64,000 bases of DNA from Castor canadensis (taxonomy: Eukaryota; Chordata; Mammalia; Rodentia; Castoridae). The position numbers and the translations under genes are program-made. Under the pieces are notes generated by a model, which was given only the letters and a program-made list of their open reading frames with translations, had not been told where the DNA came from and did no database searches. Shown piece after piece: positions 1 through 11,734 of the stretch. Positions within the stretch are counted from its first letter, which is position 1, and each line of letters opens with the position of its first letter. Where the stretch lies: assembly GCF_047511655.1 (NCBI RefSeq), contig NC_133389.1, positions 26,170,501 to 26,234,500 of the forward strand, written 5' to 3'.

Positions 1-600
1 TGAGCCCCCTCATACAAGGACTAATACAACATCCTACTGTGGCCATCACTCCAAAAACAATAATTAGAGAAGTAAAAATAGATACCATGAAACCTTTCCA
101 TTTTCCAAACCATTGTTTTATCAAGCGAGTAAATGGGTAATCTGTTCCTGAATTCTTTTGCTAATTCATTTGCCAGGATAGTTAATCCTTGTAAAGCTTT
201 TGTAATAGAATCATCAGGAGCGGTATTATTGAGGATAAAATACAGCACTGGCTCCAATCATTACATAAACACCTCCCTTTTTGGCTAGCATCATGTCCAG
301 AGCTAGTCTCTTTTCCCAGGCCATCCTACTAGTGGCATTGAGAAGCTCTGCTATTCCCTCGATGGCATCCCTGGTATTGTTAACAAATCTTTGCTGATTG
401 TAGTAGATATAATTAATACAGTCTATATTTTTACTTACTGTGGATCACGAGAATAGTATTGATTCAGCCTTGAATTCATTAGAGAACCCCCGCTGAGGAA
501 CTCCAATGGCATCACTGTAGATGTGTGAGTCACATGACTTGCCTGGAGTTGGCCCTCGGTATTTCTTTCATCTTAATTACTGCACCCTTTTGGGGTCATT
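1..600 (-). pseudogene. ERV-1 env, transmembrane-subunit region (broken)
   Basis: The minus strand reads as the ectodomain of a gamma-type transmembrane envelope subunit: a leucine-rich heptad stretch, then a stretch near 240-330 where a CX6CC-type disulfide motif is expected, then a NNTAPD-containing segment and a membrane-proximal part. The frame shifts near 260-300 and the expected cysteines are not all present. The same region of ERV-4 (about 44040-44340) aligns with it. It is a relic with no coding capacity. Confidence 0.6.
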
Positions 601-727
601 AAAGGGGTCATAATTGCCTCTCAAATTAGGGTTAGAAGTGGGTCCAATTTACAGGGGAGGAAATACTTTCTTTAAGGTGTAAAGCCAGTCTGCCCAAGGG
701 ATCCATTCCTATAATTGAGATTCCTAT

Positions 728-1309
728 TGTATATACCTGGGGGCTACTCTTAGGTTTTCCATCCTGCCAGTGACCTGCGTGGGTATGCTAAGAGTGGTGG
801 GGAGTGAGAAGTAAGACACACACAGACATATAGACAGAAAAAAGAAAACTGGGATCAGGTGAACTACACGTTCCTGGTGGGAAACATAAGCACCTACCGG
901 AGTCAGAGTGTTTATTTTATAAGTCAGTACAAGGAAAAGGCTCAGGTAAAAATCAAATTTCAACAATTCTTTGATACAAGGTAAAAGGAATGAGGTTTGG
1001 TGGGCTAATTTTCCTAAGGCCGATGAAGCTTAATTACAACACATCAGTTCTGGAATCATCAAGGCACTCAGAACACCTTATCTAAGGTATTGATTAATCT
1101 GACATCAGGGAGTCTCCAGATAGTTCTGGTACTTTATCTAGTTTTGCATCAGGGGCTGGTATGCGGACACAGCAGGTTGTTTTCTTCAAGGAGATGCAGG
1201 AACCAGGTGCTGGGAAGATTATGGTAAGAGAGCTCTGCAAACTCCTACTATGGAGAGGCTGTGCAAGCTCCATTATTTCCCAGTCCAGGGTCATGCCTGG
1301 TCCCCAACA
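728..1309 (-). mobile_element. Solo LTR inserted in ERV-1
   Basis: Read on the minus strand the block starts TGTTGGGGACC at 1309 and ends CA at 728, the expected LTR termini. It carries a TATAAAATAAA-like promoter/polyadenylation stretch near 910-925. CTAT precedes it (724-727) and follows it (1310-1313), a possible 4-bp target duplication. No internal retroviral sequence accompanies it, so it is probably a recombined solo LTR. The start resembles class II rodent LTRs, but the family is not certain. Confidence 0.6.
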
Positions 1310-1861
1310 CTATCCATGTGGTGGGATTAGTTATGCTTATTAATAGAAGGTTACATTGAAGAGGCTGACAGTTGTCAGGGGCAATCTTTTAGTAAAATGC
1401 AGTTTAGCTTTTAAGGGGGCCAGTATAAAATTACAGATAGTGTCTACTATTCACCCTTGATATTGAGTCATATGCCATACAACACTCCAAGATGTACATG
1501 GTCCTCAACCATTAGTGGATTGTTCCCATTCTTGGCAGAGGTATTTGTCTGCCACAGAGAACTGCCATTGTGCCTCTAGGTTCCCAGAGGATATCATCTG
1601 GCAGGCATCACACCTAATTGTTTGGGACTCAGAACTCTTAGCGACATTATTAACTCTATGGGATAATTTTTATTTGTAGCTTTATATACAGAGCAACCCC
1701 AAGCAAAACTTCTGCAGTTATTTTTCCATTCTATGGTTAAGGCCCTCATTATTAGGGCCAGTGCTACTTTTCCCAACGTTTTTCTTCTGTAAGGTTAATT
1801 TTAGTAAGTTAGCCGAACTTATTACGTAAGTCCACTGCAGTTCTGTTATTCTCGACAGATC
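1310..1861 (-). pseudogene. ERV-1 env, surface-subunit remnant
   Basis: This stretch lies between the solo LTR and the L1 and should hold the env surface-subunit part of ERV-1. It has only short open stretches and no motif I can name. It is assigned by position alone. Confidence 0.35.
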
Positions 1862-1877
1862 AGAGGCTGGTCTTTTG
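1862..1877. repeat. L1 target-site duplication, left copy
   Basis: AGAGGCTGGTCTTTTG, identical to 3464-3479 on the other side of the L1. Confidence 0.93.
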
Positions 1878-3463
1878 TTATTTATTTTATTTTATTTTTT
1901 TTTCATTTTTCCTTTATTATTCATATGTGCATACAAGGCTTGGTTCATTTCTCCCCCCTGACCCCACCCCCTCCCTTACCACCCACTCCACCCCCTCCCG
2001 CTCCCCCTCCTCAATACCCAGCAGAAACTATTTTGCCCTTATCTCTAATTTTGTTGTAGAGAGAGTATAAGCAATAATAGGAAGGAACAAGGGGTTTTGC
2101 TGGTTGAGATAAGGATAGCTATACAGGGCATTGACTCACATTGATTTCCTGTGCGTGGGTGTTACCTTCTAGGTTAATTCTTTTTGATCTAACCTTTTCT
2201 CTAGTTCCTGGTCCCCTTTTCCTATTGGCCTCAGTTGCTTTAAGGTATCTGCTTTAGTTTCTCTGTGTTAAGGGCAACAAATGCTAGCTAGTTTTTTAGG
2301 TGTCTTACCTATCCTCACCCCTCCCTTGTGTGCTCTTGCTTTTATCATGTGCTCATAGTCCAATCCCCTTGTTGTGTTTGCCCTTGATCTAATGTCCACA
2401 TATGAGGGAGAACATACGATTTTTGGTCTTTTGGGCCAGGCTAACCTCACTCAGAATGATGTTCTCCAATTCCATCCATTTACCAGCGAATGATAACATT
2501 TCGTTCTTCTTCATGGCTGCATAAAATTCCATTGTGTATAGATACCACATTTTCTTAATCCATTCGTCAGTGCTGGGGCATCTTGGCTGTTTCCATAACT
2601 TGGCTATTGTGAATAGTGCCGCAATAAACATGGATGTGCAGGTGCCTCTGGAGTAACAGTCTTTTGGGTATATCCCCAAGAGTGGTATTGCTGGATCAAA
2701 TGGTAGATCGATGTCCAGCTTTTTAAGTAGCCTCCAAATTTTTTTCCAGAGTGGTTGTACTAGTCTACATTCCCAACAGTGTAAGAGGGTTCCTTTTTCC
2801 CCGCATCCTCACCAACACCTGTTGGTGGTGGTGTTGCTGATGATGGCTATTCTAACAGGGGTGAGGTGGAATCTTAGTGTGGTTTTAATTTGCATTTCCT
2901 TTATTGCTAGAGATGGTGAGCATTTTTTCATGTGTTTTCCGGCCATTTGAATTTCTTCTTTTGAGAAAGTTCTGTTTAGTTCACATGCCCATTTCTTTAT
3001 TGGTTCATTAGTTTTGGGAGAATTTAGTTTTTTAAGTTCCCTGTATATTCTGGTTATCAGTCCTTTGTCTGATGTATAATTGGCAAATATTTTCTCCCAC
3101 TCTGTGGGTGTTCTCTTCAGTTTAGAGACCATTTCTTTTGATGAACAGAAGCTTTTTAGTTTTATGAGGTCCCATTTATCTATGCTATCTCTTAGTTGCT
3201 GTGCTGCTGGGGTTCCGTTGAGAAAGTTCTTACCTATACCTACTAATTCCAGAGTATTTCCTACTCTTTCTTGTATCAACTTAAGAGTTTGTGGTCTGAT
3301 ATTAAGATCCTTGATCCATTTTGAGTTAATACTGGTATAGGGTGATATACATGGATCTAGTTTCAGTTTTTTGCAGACTGCTAACCAGTTTTCCCAGCAG
3401 TTTTGTTGAAGAGGCTGCTATTTCTCCATCGTATATTTTTAGCTCCTTTGTCAAAGATAAGTT
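1878..3463 (-). mobile_element. 5'-truncated L1 in ERV-1
   Basis: A minus-strand LINE-1 3' end. An A-rich tail (T-rich on plus, from 1878) is followed by a G-rich 3' UTR and the C-terminal part of ORF2. The ORF2 fragment at 2809-3279 and the one at 2389-2679 match the corresponding part of the larger L1 at 19433-20230. Both flanks carry the identical 16-mer AGAGGCTGGTCTTTTG (1862-1877 and 3464-3479), a textbook target-site duplication from target-primed reverse transcription. The insertion lies near the end of the ERV-1 integrase reading. Confidence 0.93.
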
Positions 3464-3479
3464 AGAGGCTGGTCTTTTG
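3464..3479. repeat. L1 target-site duplication, right copy
   Basis: Identical to 1862-1877. ERV-1 pol sequence resumes here. Confidence 0.93.
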
Positions 3480-4420
3480 GTTCCAGTGTAGTGAGTCCAA
3501 CACGGTTTAGTAATTTGAATTGTCATCACTTTAGTGAGTAGCACTTGGAAAGGTCCTTCCCAGGTGGGTTCAAGTTTATCTTCCTTCCAGGCTTTTATCA
3601 GGATATTGTCTTCAAGTTGGCAAGGGTGTGCTAGAAACTCAAGAGGAGGGATTTGAGTCTAAAGACCTCATAACCTGAGAGAGAGTAGAAAGAAAGATAG
3701 TCCAAGTGTATGGTTTTTGAAAAACTGATCTTTGATTTCCCTAGAAGGAAGATCAGAGGTCCTCTCTAGGTAAGGCATTCCATATAGCAGTCCTTATGGG
3801 GAGAGCCCAGTGTCCTTCCTAGGGGTCGTCCTGATTTGGAGAAGTGCAATGGGAAGGCATTTAGTCCAAGGGAATTTTGTTTCCAATATTAGTTTGGTTA
3901 CCTGTCTTTTTAGGGCTTGGTTTATTTTTTCTACTCTTCCCGAGCAGAGAGGATGCCGGGGGTGGGGGGTGATATTCTCAATTTATTTCCAGAAGTCTCA
4001 TGAGTCCTTTGATAATATTAGCTATAAAATGGCTCCCATTATCTGAGTCTATATTTTCCATTAGTTAAAATTGGGGAATTAGAGACTGTAATAAAATCTT
4101 AGCTGCATTATTGGTCATAGCACTAGGTAATGAAATAACCTCTACACAATTAGTTAAGTGGTCTACTATCACTAGTAAATATTTGAAGCATCCAACTTTG
4201 GACATCTCAGTGTAATCCACCTGGATGCTCTGAAATGGTCTTAATCCTGGATTGCTCCCTCCCAGTAGTTGTTTCTTAATGCTTGTTTGTAAATCTTTCT
4301 GCAGGTTACACAACTTTCATTTATCTGTTTGGCCACTGGATATATAACCACACAGCCATAAATTCTCAAAATTGCATCACACTTGGCCTGCAGTTCCCAG
4401 AGGCTTCCCTTATGTAACTA
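3480..4420 (-). pseudogene. ERV-1 integrase remnant
   Basis: The minus strand encodes integrase pieces: a core fragment at 4065-4313 with the first catalytic aspartate context (VDYTEM) and a following VIVDHLT strand, and a C-terminal domain near 3480-3560 with a W-E-G-P-F-Q-V-L-type motif typical of gamma-like integrases. Stops and shifts separate them. It integrated viral DNA in the ancestor and is dead now. Confidence 0.7.
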
Positions 4421-4434
4421 AGTCATTATTTCCC

Positions 4435-5010
4435 TCATAAGGGGCTTTGTGAACATTTTCCTGCCATTGGGTAAGATTCATCTTCCCTCGGAGGTTTGGA
4501 AGATCCTAGTTCTGATAATTGCTTCTCCTCTGAGTTTTGGAACAGCAGAAGGAGGGGGGAATACTGGGGTAAGATGAAAGACAGGTGCTTCAGACTGTAA
4601 AGCATCTTTTTAGCATCTTCATCCACCATTCTATTTCCTTGAGCCTCCATTCTATGCCCTTTCTGGTGTCCTGGCACATGAACTACTGTTATTTCTTTAG
4701 GCAACATTAAGTTTTCCAGAACTTGAATAATAAGCTCCTTGTGATTAAGCCTCATTCGGTCCAAATTTTTCTGAATGTGTATACTACTCCAAATGCATAC
4801 TTGGAATCTGTATAAGTTGTCCCTTCCTTTTTCTCTAAGAAATTTAGGGTCCAATTAAGTGCAAACAGTTCGCAAGTTTGAGCTGACCAATTATTAGGTA
4901 GTCAACCCGACTCCACAATGTTTAGGTGGGTCCCATCTATTACTGAGTATCCATTGTGTCTTTTCCCCTCAATTACTCAGAAAGAGCCATCCACAAAGAG
5001 TTTATCACCT
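4435..5010 (-). pseudogene. ERV-1 RNase H remnant
   Basis: The 139-codon minus frame at 4435-4854 holds the C-terminal half of a retroviral RNase H. It has the HVPGHQKG motif followed by a GN-x-x-VDEDAKK segment, which aligns with the ERV-4 frame at 46422-46961. The N-terminal catalytic strand lies upstream in a shifted frame. Confidence 0.75.
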
Positions 5011-5179
5011 GTTTCAAGGGGATGGGGTTCTCGTAGGTCTGGTCTGACCTTGGTTTGATACTCTTTCAGATCTAGACAACAATGTTCAGTGACTGTCCTC
5101 CCATCAGGAATGCCACGGAGTGTAGACAGTTATCCAAGGTAAGTATTAGGTCATCCCTCTCCAGAAGGATAACTTCATG

Positions 5180-6520
5180 TTTTAAGATCCTACAGTCAAC
5201 CATCTCCCTACATTTTGGTTAATAATTGCCCTTGCTTGGTGGGGTATACTCACAATCAGGCTCCTCCAAATGTTAATTTCTTGCTTTCCTCTATTCAGGG
5301 GGCTGTGGCTGCCATTGATTGGAATGTATTCTGGGCCACCCTTTGAAACCGGGTCTAAAACCTTGGAGAAATTAGCTACCAGCTGTCTCTGTCCTCCATG
5401 GTCCTGCATCAAGCACCCCTAGGGATGTTCCCTTATCAACAGTTACAAATAGGTGGAATGACTTTTCTGAAGAGGGTAGGGCTAACACCAGGACAGTACT
5501 GAGGCCTGTTTTAAGGTGTCCATGGATTGTAGTTCCTCAGGTTTCCAAAGAAGACCATCAGGTTCTTCATCCGGGAGTTTAAAATATAATGCCTTCATTT
5601 TAAGAGCATATGAATCTATCCATAATCTGCAATACCCCATTAAACCCCAAATTTTTTCTAAGTTCCCTTTTAGCATTTGGCATTGGCATATTAATTATTC
5701 CCAAAATTCGTTCTGGGTATCGCCTTCATTTTCCTTCACTAATTAGATGTCCCAGGTCTTTGACTTCCCTTTCCACAAATCGTAGTTTGGATTTTGACAC
5801 TCTTAGTCCTTGCTGACCCAGAAAATTAAGTAAGTCAATGGTTGCTTCTGTTACTGAGATTCACAAATCATCTACATATTGGATAGCTTAACATGTGAGA
5901 GGGTTTCAAAGGCCTCTAATACCTGTTCAAGGACTTGTTCAAACAAATTAGGACTCTGAGGCAGAACTTTCCAACCGTATTATTGTTTTCTCCTCTTTGG
6001 GGTTCTTCCCATTCAAAGGCAAAGAGGTCTCTGCTTTCCTCAGCTAAGCGACAGGCCCAGAAAGCTTTCTTTAAATGAACTACACTAAGTCATTTATGAT
6101 CATGTGGGATCTCACTGAGGAGAGTATAAGGATTTGGAACTACTGGGTATCTACTTTGGATAATTTGTTTGATGGCTCTTAGATCTTTGTTCTGATAGAA
6201 ATCATCAGGCTTTTTAATTGGAAGAATTGGGGTGTTGTAGGGAGACATGCAGGGTTCAAGGAGGCCATCCTTAAGTAGTCCCTCGATAATGGGTCCCAGC
6301 CTTCCCTCTATGAAAATGATACTCTTTTCTTCTAACAGTTTCTCCCTTATTTTTCAATTCAATATGTATTGGGAAAACTTTCAGTCCCCCTGTTTTCCTT
6401 TCTTTGTCTAAACTCTGGGAGAATTTGTTGTTCTTCCTCCAGGGATAACAGGTTGAGGGATGTCTCAACCTATTTTTCTGGTGTGTGTTTAATCCTATCC
6501 CTAGTTTTGACATTAAGTTA
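5180..6520 (-). pseudogene. ERV-1 reverse transcriptase remnant
   Basis: Minus-strand fragments cover fingers to connection. The YVDD catalytic box is intact at 5867-5878, but the surrounding frame carries stops. A thumb/connection fragment is at 5482-5676 and another piece at 5182-5412. The order and YVDD place it in the class I pol family. Confidence 0.75.
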
Positions 6521-6522
6521 GC

Positions 6523-6849
6523 CTAAGAGATTAGTCCCTGCCTCATATACAGGAGGAAGATTATTTTTCTTTGTTTGTCTTTATATTTTACTGAGGTTTC
6601 TTTAAACAGGGGGACATTAAATCCCTTTCCTTTTACTCCAGAGACTAATAGTTTATCAGGTGATAGTTGCAGGACAGGAGGATGAAATGCTAATGAGGAG
6701 AGGGCTGCCCTGGAGTCAATTAAAAATATTATCTCATTTAATTCAGATCCTACCTCTAGATTTATCAAGGGCTCTTGGTAGGATCCCTTAAGATAAAAAC
6801 AAAACAAAACAAAACAAAAACAAACCCTGACACCCCCAGTCCTCCTCAA
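6523..6849 (-). pseudogene. ERV-1 protease remnant with altered active site
   Basis: A 108-codon minus frame contains a retroviral aspartic-protease core. The active-site loop reads LIDSRA where the family has D-T/S-G, so the conserved glycine is replaced and the protease could not work. An (AAAAC)n tract at about 6797-6825 sits just upstream in the same frame. Confidence 0.65.
6797..6825. repeat. (AAAAC)n simple repeat
   Basis: Five tandem pentamer-like units on the plus strand, inside the gag-pol junction of ERV-1. Confidence 0.8.
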
Positions 6850-8480
6850 AGGACATAAAAGGTATCACCTGTTCCTCTTTTCCAGCTTGGGCATTCTTTC
6901 TTGAAATGCCCCTCCTGACCACATTTATAACATTTATTTCCTCTTTTTCCCTGGATTGTCCTTTAGACTGTTGCCTCTTTGGGCACCCTTTTTGAGAGGT
7001 TCATTGTCCTTGGGCCTGTAGACCTGTTTTCCTATGTGTCACTTGATCTATAGTAGACAACATTATTTTAGCTTTTTGTTTTTGTTTTTCTTCATCTCTT
7101 TTTACATATACCCTTTGAGTTTCCCTTAATAATTCCTCTAGAAGTTGTCTTTCCAATTCTCCAACTTTTGTAGCTTTCTTGCTATGTCAGGCCAGCTATT
7201 ACTTAACAAAGTGAAGTTTTACCATGCCCTGGCCTAGAGGATACTCCATATTTAATCCTGAGTATTTTCTCATTTGTTCCTTCAGTCTATTTAAGAATTC
7301 AGCACACCTTTCCACTTTGCTTTATTGGACATCAAAGGCTTTGGCTATATTTTGAGATCAGGGAACTACTTCCCTGATTCCCTTTGTAACTAAATCCCTG
7401 GGGTCTATCATATGGCATTGCTATTGTCCCACTGGGGCTCCTGATTGGAAAACTTTACATCTGCTGGAAGGACATTAGGACCTGGAAGATGCTCACATTC
7501 CCAAACTATCATAGCCGCTCTTCTGACCATTCCTCTCTCTTTCCCCAAGAGCAAAACACTCAAAATAGACATAAGTTTGACCCAGGTAAAGATTTGTGGA
7601 CCAAGGAACTGGTCTAGTTGATCCATAATCTCATGTGGGTGTTCTAATGAGGATTTTAATTCCTATTTAAGATTTCTACTTCTGAGCTAGTGAAAGGGGT
7701 GTTTACAAACCCAATCCCTCCACCTCTTAAGGGAACTTCCTGGAGAGAGTATAAGGCCTGGGATCGATTTTCCCCAGGAGGGAAGGGAAATTTTTAGACA
7801 TCTTTTTTTACATTGTTCCAATTCCTTTCTCAGACCAGGGAGGGAGGGGTATAAGGAAGAAGGAGGAGTAGAGGCTGCTGCAGTCAGCCATGTGTCTTCA
7901 TTCAGCCTCCCTGATTCTCTGTCTTCTTTTTGGAAAGGTGTTGGCTATGGCTTGGTGGTTTATGAAGGTTCCAGCTCAGGATGAGGGTCTCCAGGCCTAT
8001 AAGGTAGAGGAGGGAGGAAATCAAGGAGATCTCACTTATCTCCTTTTTCCGTTGCATTTTTATTTTTCCCTTTAGAAACTTTAAGTGGGAACAAGGTCAC
8101 AGGGGATGATGCATCTGTTCTCCCTTTTTGGGACTGAATTTTTGTTACCCATCCCTTATCTTTGGCCTTGTGTTTTCCCGGAAAAAGGCTCAACAACCTG
8201 TATTGGAGGTGTCTTGCATTCTTCCCAAAACACTCCTCTGTCTCCAACCAGCAAACTTGTAGGCTACCAGAACTGTGAATTGGGAGTCTGCATTCACATT
8301 GTGTCCGAGACATGTCTCACACACACACACACCACCAAGGATGTCCTGACCACCAAGGCTGTACTTGATTTTCCTACCTTGGTCTGTGCACAGAGTTGCC
8401 TGGTCACCGTGGTGCTTGCCTGGGCCCCCTCTCCTATGTTGCTGGTTACCTTTCGATTTTGGGTCCACTGTTGGCTGTAG
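6850..8480 (-). pseudogene. ERV-1 gag remnant
   Basis: The 3' part (about 6890-6935, minus) encodes a complete CX2CX4HX4C zinc knuckle (C-Y-K-C ... H ... C) of a nucleocapsid protein. The capsid and matrix regions further upstream survive only as short fragments such as 7408-7626. A CA dinucleotide run lies at 8313-8331. No frame longer than about 100 codons remains. Confidence 0.7.
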
Positions 8481-8584
8481 GGATCACGGGTTTTTCTCAA
8501 CCTGGAGGCCACCACAACAGGGCAGCAGGATGCGTCTCCTCCTAAGGAGTGGTCCCTGTGACCCCCCTGGGTGATGGGGGGAAA

Positions 8585-8602
8585 ATCTGGATGAGCCCCA
8601 TG
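8585..8602 (-). other. ERV-1 primer binding site, tRNA-Pro type (degenerate)
   Basis: Immediately inside the 5' LTR the minus strand reads TGGGGCTCATCCAGATT. This resembles the tRNA-Pro primer site of gammaretroviruses with one base missing and G-to-A changes. Confidence 0.65.
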
Positions 8603-8603
8603 C

Positions 8604-9042
8604 TGTTAGAAATACACTTGGGATATTAGGGTGTCACTTCAGGAATGAAGACACAAGCTTGGAAGCAACTCAGAAAAGCAAAGTTTTACTTCTGCAGAAC
8701 AGTGTGCTACTGACAAGGAGTCTAGTAAGCAAGTGTGCTGAGCAGGAAATACGCTCAGCTTTATCTCTAATGCAAGTCTACCCCTCACCCTGATTGAATG
8801 GGTTTTGGATTCACAATCTCTGTGATTGGCTAATGTGAAAAGAGGGCTCATGGGGCAAGGGATCTTGGGGCAGGGAGAGCAAAGATTTAGTTGAACAATA
8901 TTTGTTTTAAGCAAGCAGTTTTCGAAACTAGGACACCTGGTGATAACAAGAATTTGCTCAGCTAAGAAAAACAGCTCAATGATAACTATACTATACATTA
9001 ACCCCTTTGACAGAAAAGACCTGACTTTAATTAATTCTCACA
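8604..9042 (-). mobile_element. ERV-1 5' LTR
   Basis: The plus strand starts TGTTAG and ends near CTCACA, so the minus-strand LTR begins TG and ends CA. Internal blocks (a T-rich stretch followed by a CTGCAGAA-like run, then a GTAAGCAAG run) are shared with both ERV-4 LTRs. The outer end is an estimate. Confidence 0.65.
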
Positions 9043-9137
9043 ATAATATACAAATGTTAGAATGTTTAGACACAAACATTCATGTAGACATGTATCACAC
9101 ACATTAGTCATATATACATAAAAATTCAGAAACAAAC
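9043..9137. other. Short gap between two proviruses
   Basis: AT-rich DNA with no recognisable feature. It separates the minus-strand ERV-1 5' LTR from the plus-strand ERV-2 5' LTR. Confidence 0.5.
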
Positions 9138-9565
9138 TGTGAGAGACCAGTAACTGAATGAACAGAGAAGAAACCTTGACATAAGCATGACTATGTCAAG
9201 GACCTTTGAGCTCTGAAAGCATGGCCCCAGCTTAAAGGAATAGGACAAGGTTCAGCACGGTTGCCTTGCATGGGAAACAGGATGTGTTTACCTTTAGACA
9301 AGGACAGTCAGAATAGGAAAACAACTTACCATAGCATCCTTGTTCCTGCTGACTACATGACTTGACCCGTTTGAACCTAACTTGACTTCTGCATATGTGC
9401 TGTATAAATAAATGTGCTTGGATGCAGATGGAGCCAGCATCTCTCATCAGCAGCATTGAACCCACCTGATCCCAGCTTTTCTCTATGTCTGTCTTTGTGT
9501 CTTTCTTCTAATCCCCAATCGCTCCCAGTCAGATCAATGGACTTGCTCATGCTGGCCGTGAGAGA
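9138..9565 (+). mobile_element. ERV-2 5' LTR
   Basis: It starts TGTGAGAGACC and is homologous to 23335-23712. Both copies carry TATAAATAAAT about 270 bases in, serving as TATA/polyadenylation region. The last roughly 55 bases before the primer site do not align with the 3' copy. Confidence 0.8.
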
Positions 9566-9583
9566 TAGCACCCGAACAGGAAC
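9566..9583 (+). other. ERV-2 primer binding site, tRNA-Lys type
   Basis: TAGCACCCGAACAGGAAC matches the tRNA-Lys3 primer site at all but three positions, and all three are G-to-A changes. Confidence 0.8.
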
Positions 9584-9691
9584 CTGACTAAGAGGTAACT
9601 CACAGCTGAGACGAGGGGATGCTCTCTGAGTGGTGCACTGCAGACTAAGGTAAGGGGGAGAGCACAAAAAGATAGAGTCAGGTGTAAAACC

Positions 9692-11160
9692 ATGGGACAA
9701 AATGGCTCAAAGGAAAGAGATCTGTATGTACAAATGCTAAAGGCAATACTTAAGACTAGAAGAAACAGAGTTAGGTCACTTCAGCTTATGCAATTTTTAG
9801 ACTATGTCCAGGACACATGTCCTTGGTTTCCAAAGGGGGGGCATTCTAAATCTCAATACCTGGTAAAAGGTGGGAGAAAAGCTCCGAGGCAACTACACAG
9901 CTGAGGGGCTGGAAGGTATGCCAATCTTTACTTTTGGTTTGTGGAGCCAGATTTGGAACTGTTTAGATCCAACTCCTCCTCTGTGTCAGAACCCGGGGAA
10001 TCAGGGAGCTTATCCAAAGCTGCTCATCCCACGATTATGAGACCTTAGTCATTAAAAGGAGGACCACAATAGTACTGTCTGCTCTGCCACCCCCTGAGAC
10101 AATGCCCGCATTTCAACATCACAAGGTAGAGGACTCAGACGCTGACTCCAACTCCAGTTCAGAGGCAGATGAACATGAGGATGCCTTAGCTCCCCACCTG
10201 AATGAGACCCTCCAGTTAGGGGATCTTCCACAATACCAGTGGTCTGGAAAGATTGGACGCCCCTTTAAAAAGGCCTTATTATAGGCACAAATGTGCAGGG
10301 AGGATATGCCAGTTTTCCATGCCTATCCAGTTTTTGAGAGACCTGACCCCAACAACCCACAGGTGCCTGTCAGATACCATGAACAGATATCACTTAAGAC
10401 CTTAAAAGAACTTAAATAGGCATGCACCATGTATGGTCCCACAGCCCCTTTTACTGCTCAGATGTTACAAAGTCAAGTAGGAGATATGGCTTTACCACCT
10501 GAGGACTGGATAGGGATAGCCAAGGCTTGCTTGAGCCCAGGGGATTATTTATTGTGGAAAACTAGCTACACTGAGTTATATGTTGAACAACCAGCCCCAA
10601 ATGCAGCCCACAGTGTTCAAATAACTTCAGACATGCTGTTGGATAAGGGTCCATTTGAGAGCGTAAATAGACAACTACGCTACCCTGTTCAGACCTATCA
10701 ACAAATTACGATTGCCATTATGTGCACCTGGAGAGAGTCTCAAAAAATCACAAAGATCCTCCAGGGTCCTGAAGAGCCTTTCTAGGATTTTGTGGCCCCA
10801 CTTATGCAAACCATTGGGAGAGCAGTGGCAGATTCAGAAGGAGGATTAATGCTTGTCTAACAATGAGCCTTTGAAAATGCCAACAAATATCGCAGGGAGG
10901 CATCGTGCCCATACAGAAAAAGGCCTCAATCCAGGATATGATCAGAATTTGGGCTGACATAGGGGCTCACCATATCGATGGGGCAGCCCTCACTGCTTCC
11001 CTAAAAGAGGTTACGTATCCCTCCAAAAAGGGGGGCAAAGGTACCTGATTTACCTGAGAGCAGCTGGGACACTTTGCCAAGAAACGTCACGAGGGAAAAA
11101 GACCCCCATCTAGTGGGACCAGAATAGTGTCTTCCTTCCCTGGCTCAGGGGCCTGACCAC
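9692..11160 (+). pseudogene. ERV-2 gag (broken)
   Basis: The first frame (9692-9904) starts Met-Gly, a myristoylation-type N terminus, and reads as a matrix domain until a stop. The capsid frame at 10429-10785 begins with a YGPTAPFTAQML segment typical of betaretroviral capsid N termini. The major-homology region and two very degenerate zinc knuckles follow to about 11160, with stops. It encoded the virion core and has no coding capacity now. Confidence 0.8.
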
Positions 11161-11228
11161 CTGGGGTCTGCCGCAATGCTGTAGAGGGAGCACTGGGCAA
11201 ATGAGTGTTATTCCCAGACTGATGTTGA

Positions 11229-11510
11229 GTGCCGCACCCTACAGGAGTGGGGAAACTTCCATTGGGGCCAGCCCCAGCCCAAACAGTAGGAGCTATCTCG
11301 GTTCACAAGACTCCACGTGTTTCTCCACTGAGGACCTCTTTTTGGGCCACCACAGGAATTGCAGGACTAGACCTCAGTCCCTCTGCCCAATATATCTTAA
11401 CCCCTGAAATGGCTGTCCAGGCCATCCCTACAGGGATTCATGGCCCACTTCCCAAAGACACCATGGGATTGATATTAGGAAGAAGCAGTATGACTCTCTG
11501 GGGTTTATGA
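11229..11510 (+). pseudogene. ERV-2 dUTPase domain
   Basis: A 93-codon frame carries trimeric dUTPase motifs in order: an AGLDL-type motif 1, then a PKDTMGLILGRSS motif that fits the conserved GRS region. Such domains sit upstream of the protease in betaretroviruses and lower dUTP during reverse transcription. The frame starts and ends in decayed sequence. Confidence 0.8.
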
Positions 11511-11734
11511 ATTCACTCACGTGTAATTGACCAAGATTATACAGGAGAAATTAAAATACTGGCTCAAGCCCCTCAAACATTTGTTGCAATTAGCCCCAAC
11601 TGACAAAATAGCTCAATTGGCCCTTTTTCCTAATATAGAGAAAGGCAAAATGTTAACAACTACCCATCAAGGAGATAAAGGGTCTGTACATTCAGATCAT
11701 GCTTACTGAGTCCAATGAGTTACTGCTGAGAGGC

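Larger units (their letters stand above)
1..9042 (-). mobile_element. ERV-1: decayed gamma-like provirus, 3' end off the window
   Basis: On the minus strand the order is 5' LTR (9042-8604), primer site, gag, protease, reverse transcriptase, RNase H, integrase and env, which continues past base 1. Every domain is broken by stops and frameshifts. The pieces are collinear with ERV-4 in MBD1 intron 1, and the LTRs of the two share blocks, so they belong to one family. The tRNA-Pro-type primer site and the pol style point to class I (gamma-like). A solo LTR and an L1 lie inside. The 3' LTR is not in the window, so no target-site duplication can be checked. Confidence 0.85.

Noticed and set aside
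8085-8480. A 131-codon plus-strand frame
   Set aside because: It is antisense to ERV-1 gag/leader and has no domain or codon pattern of a gene.
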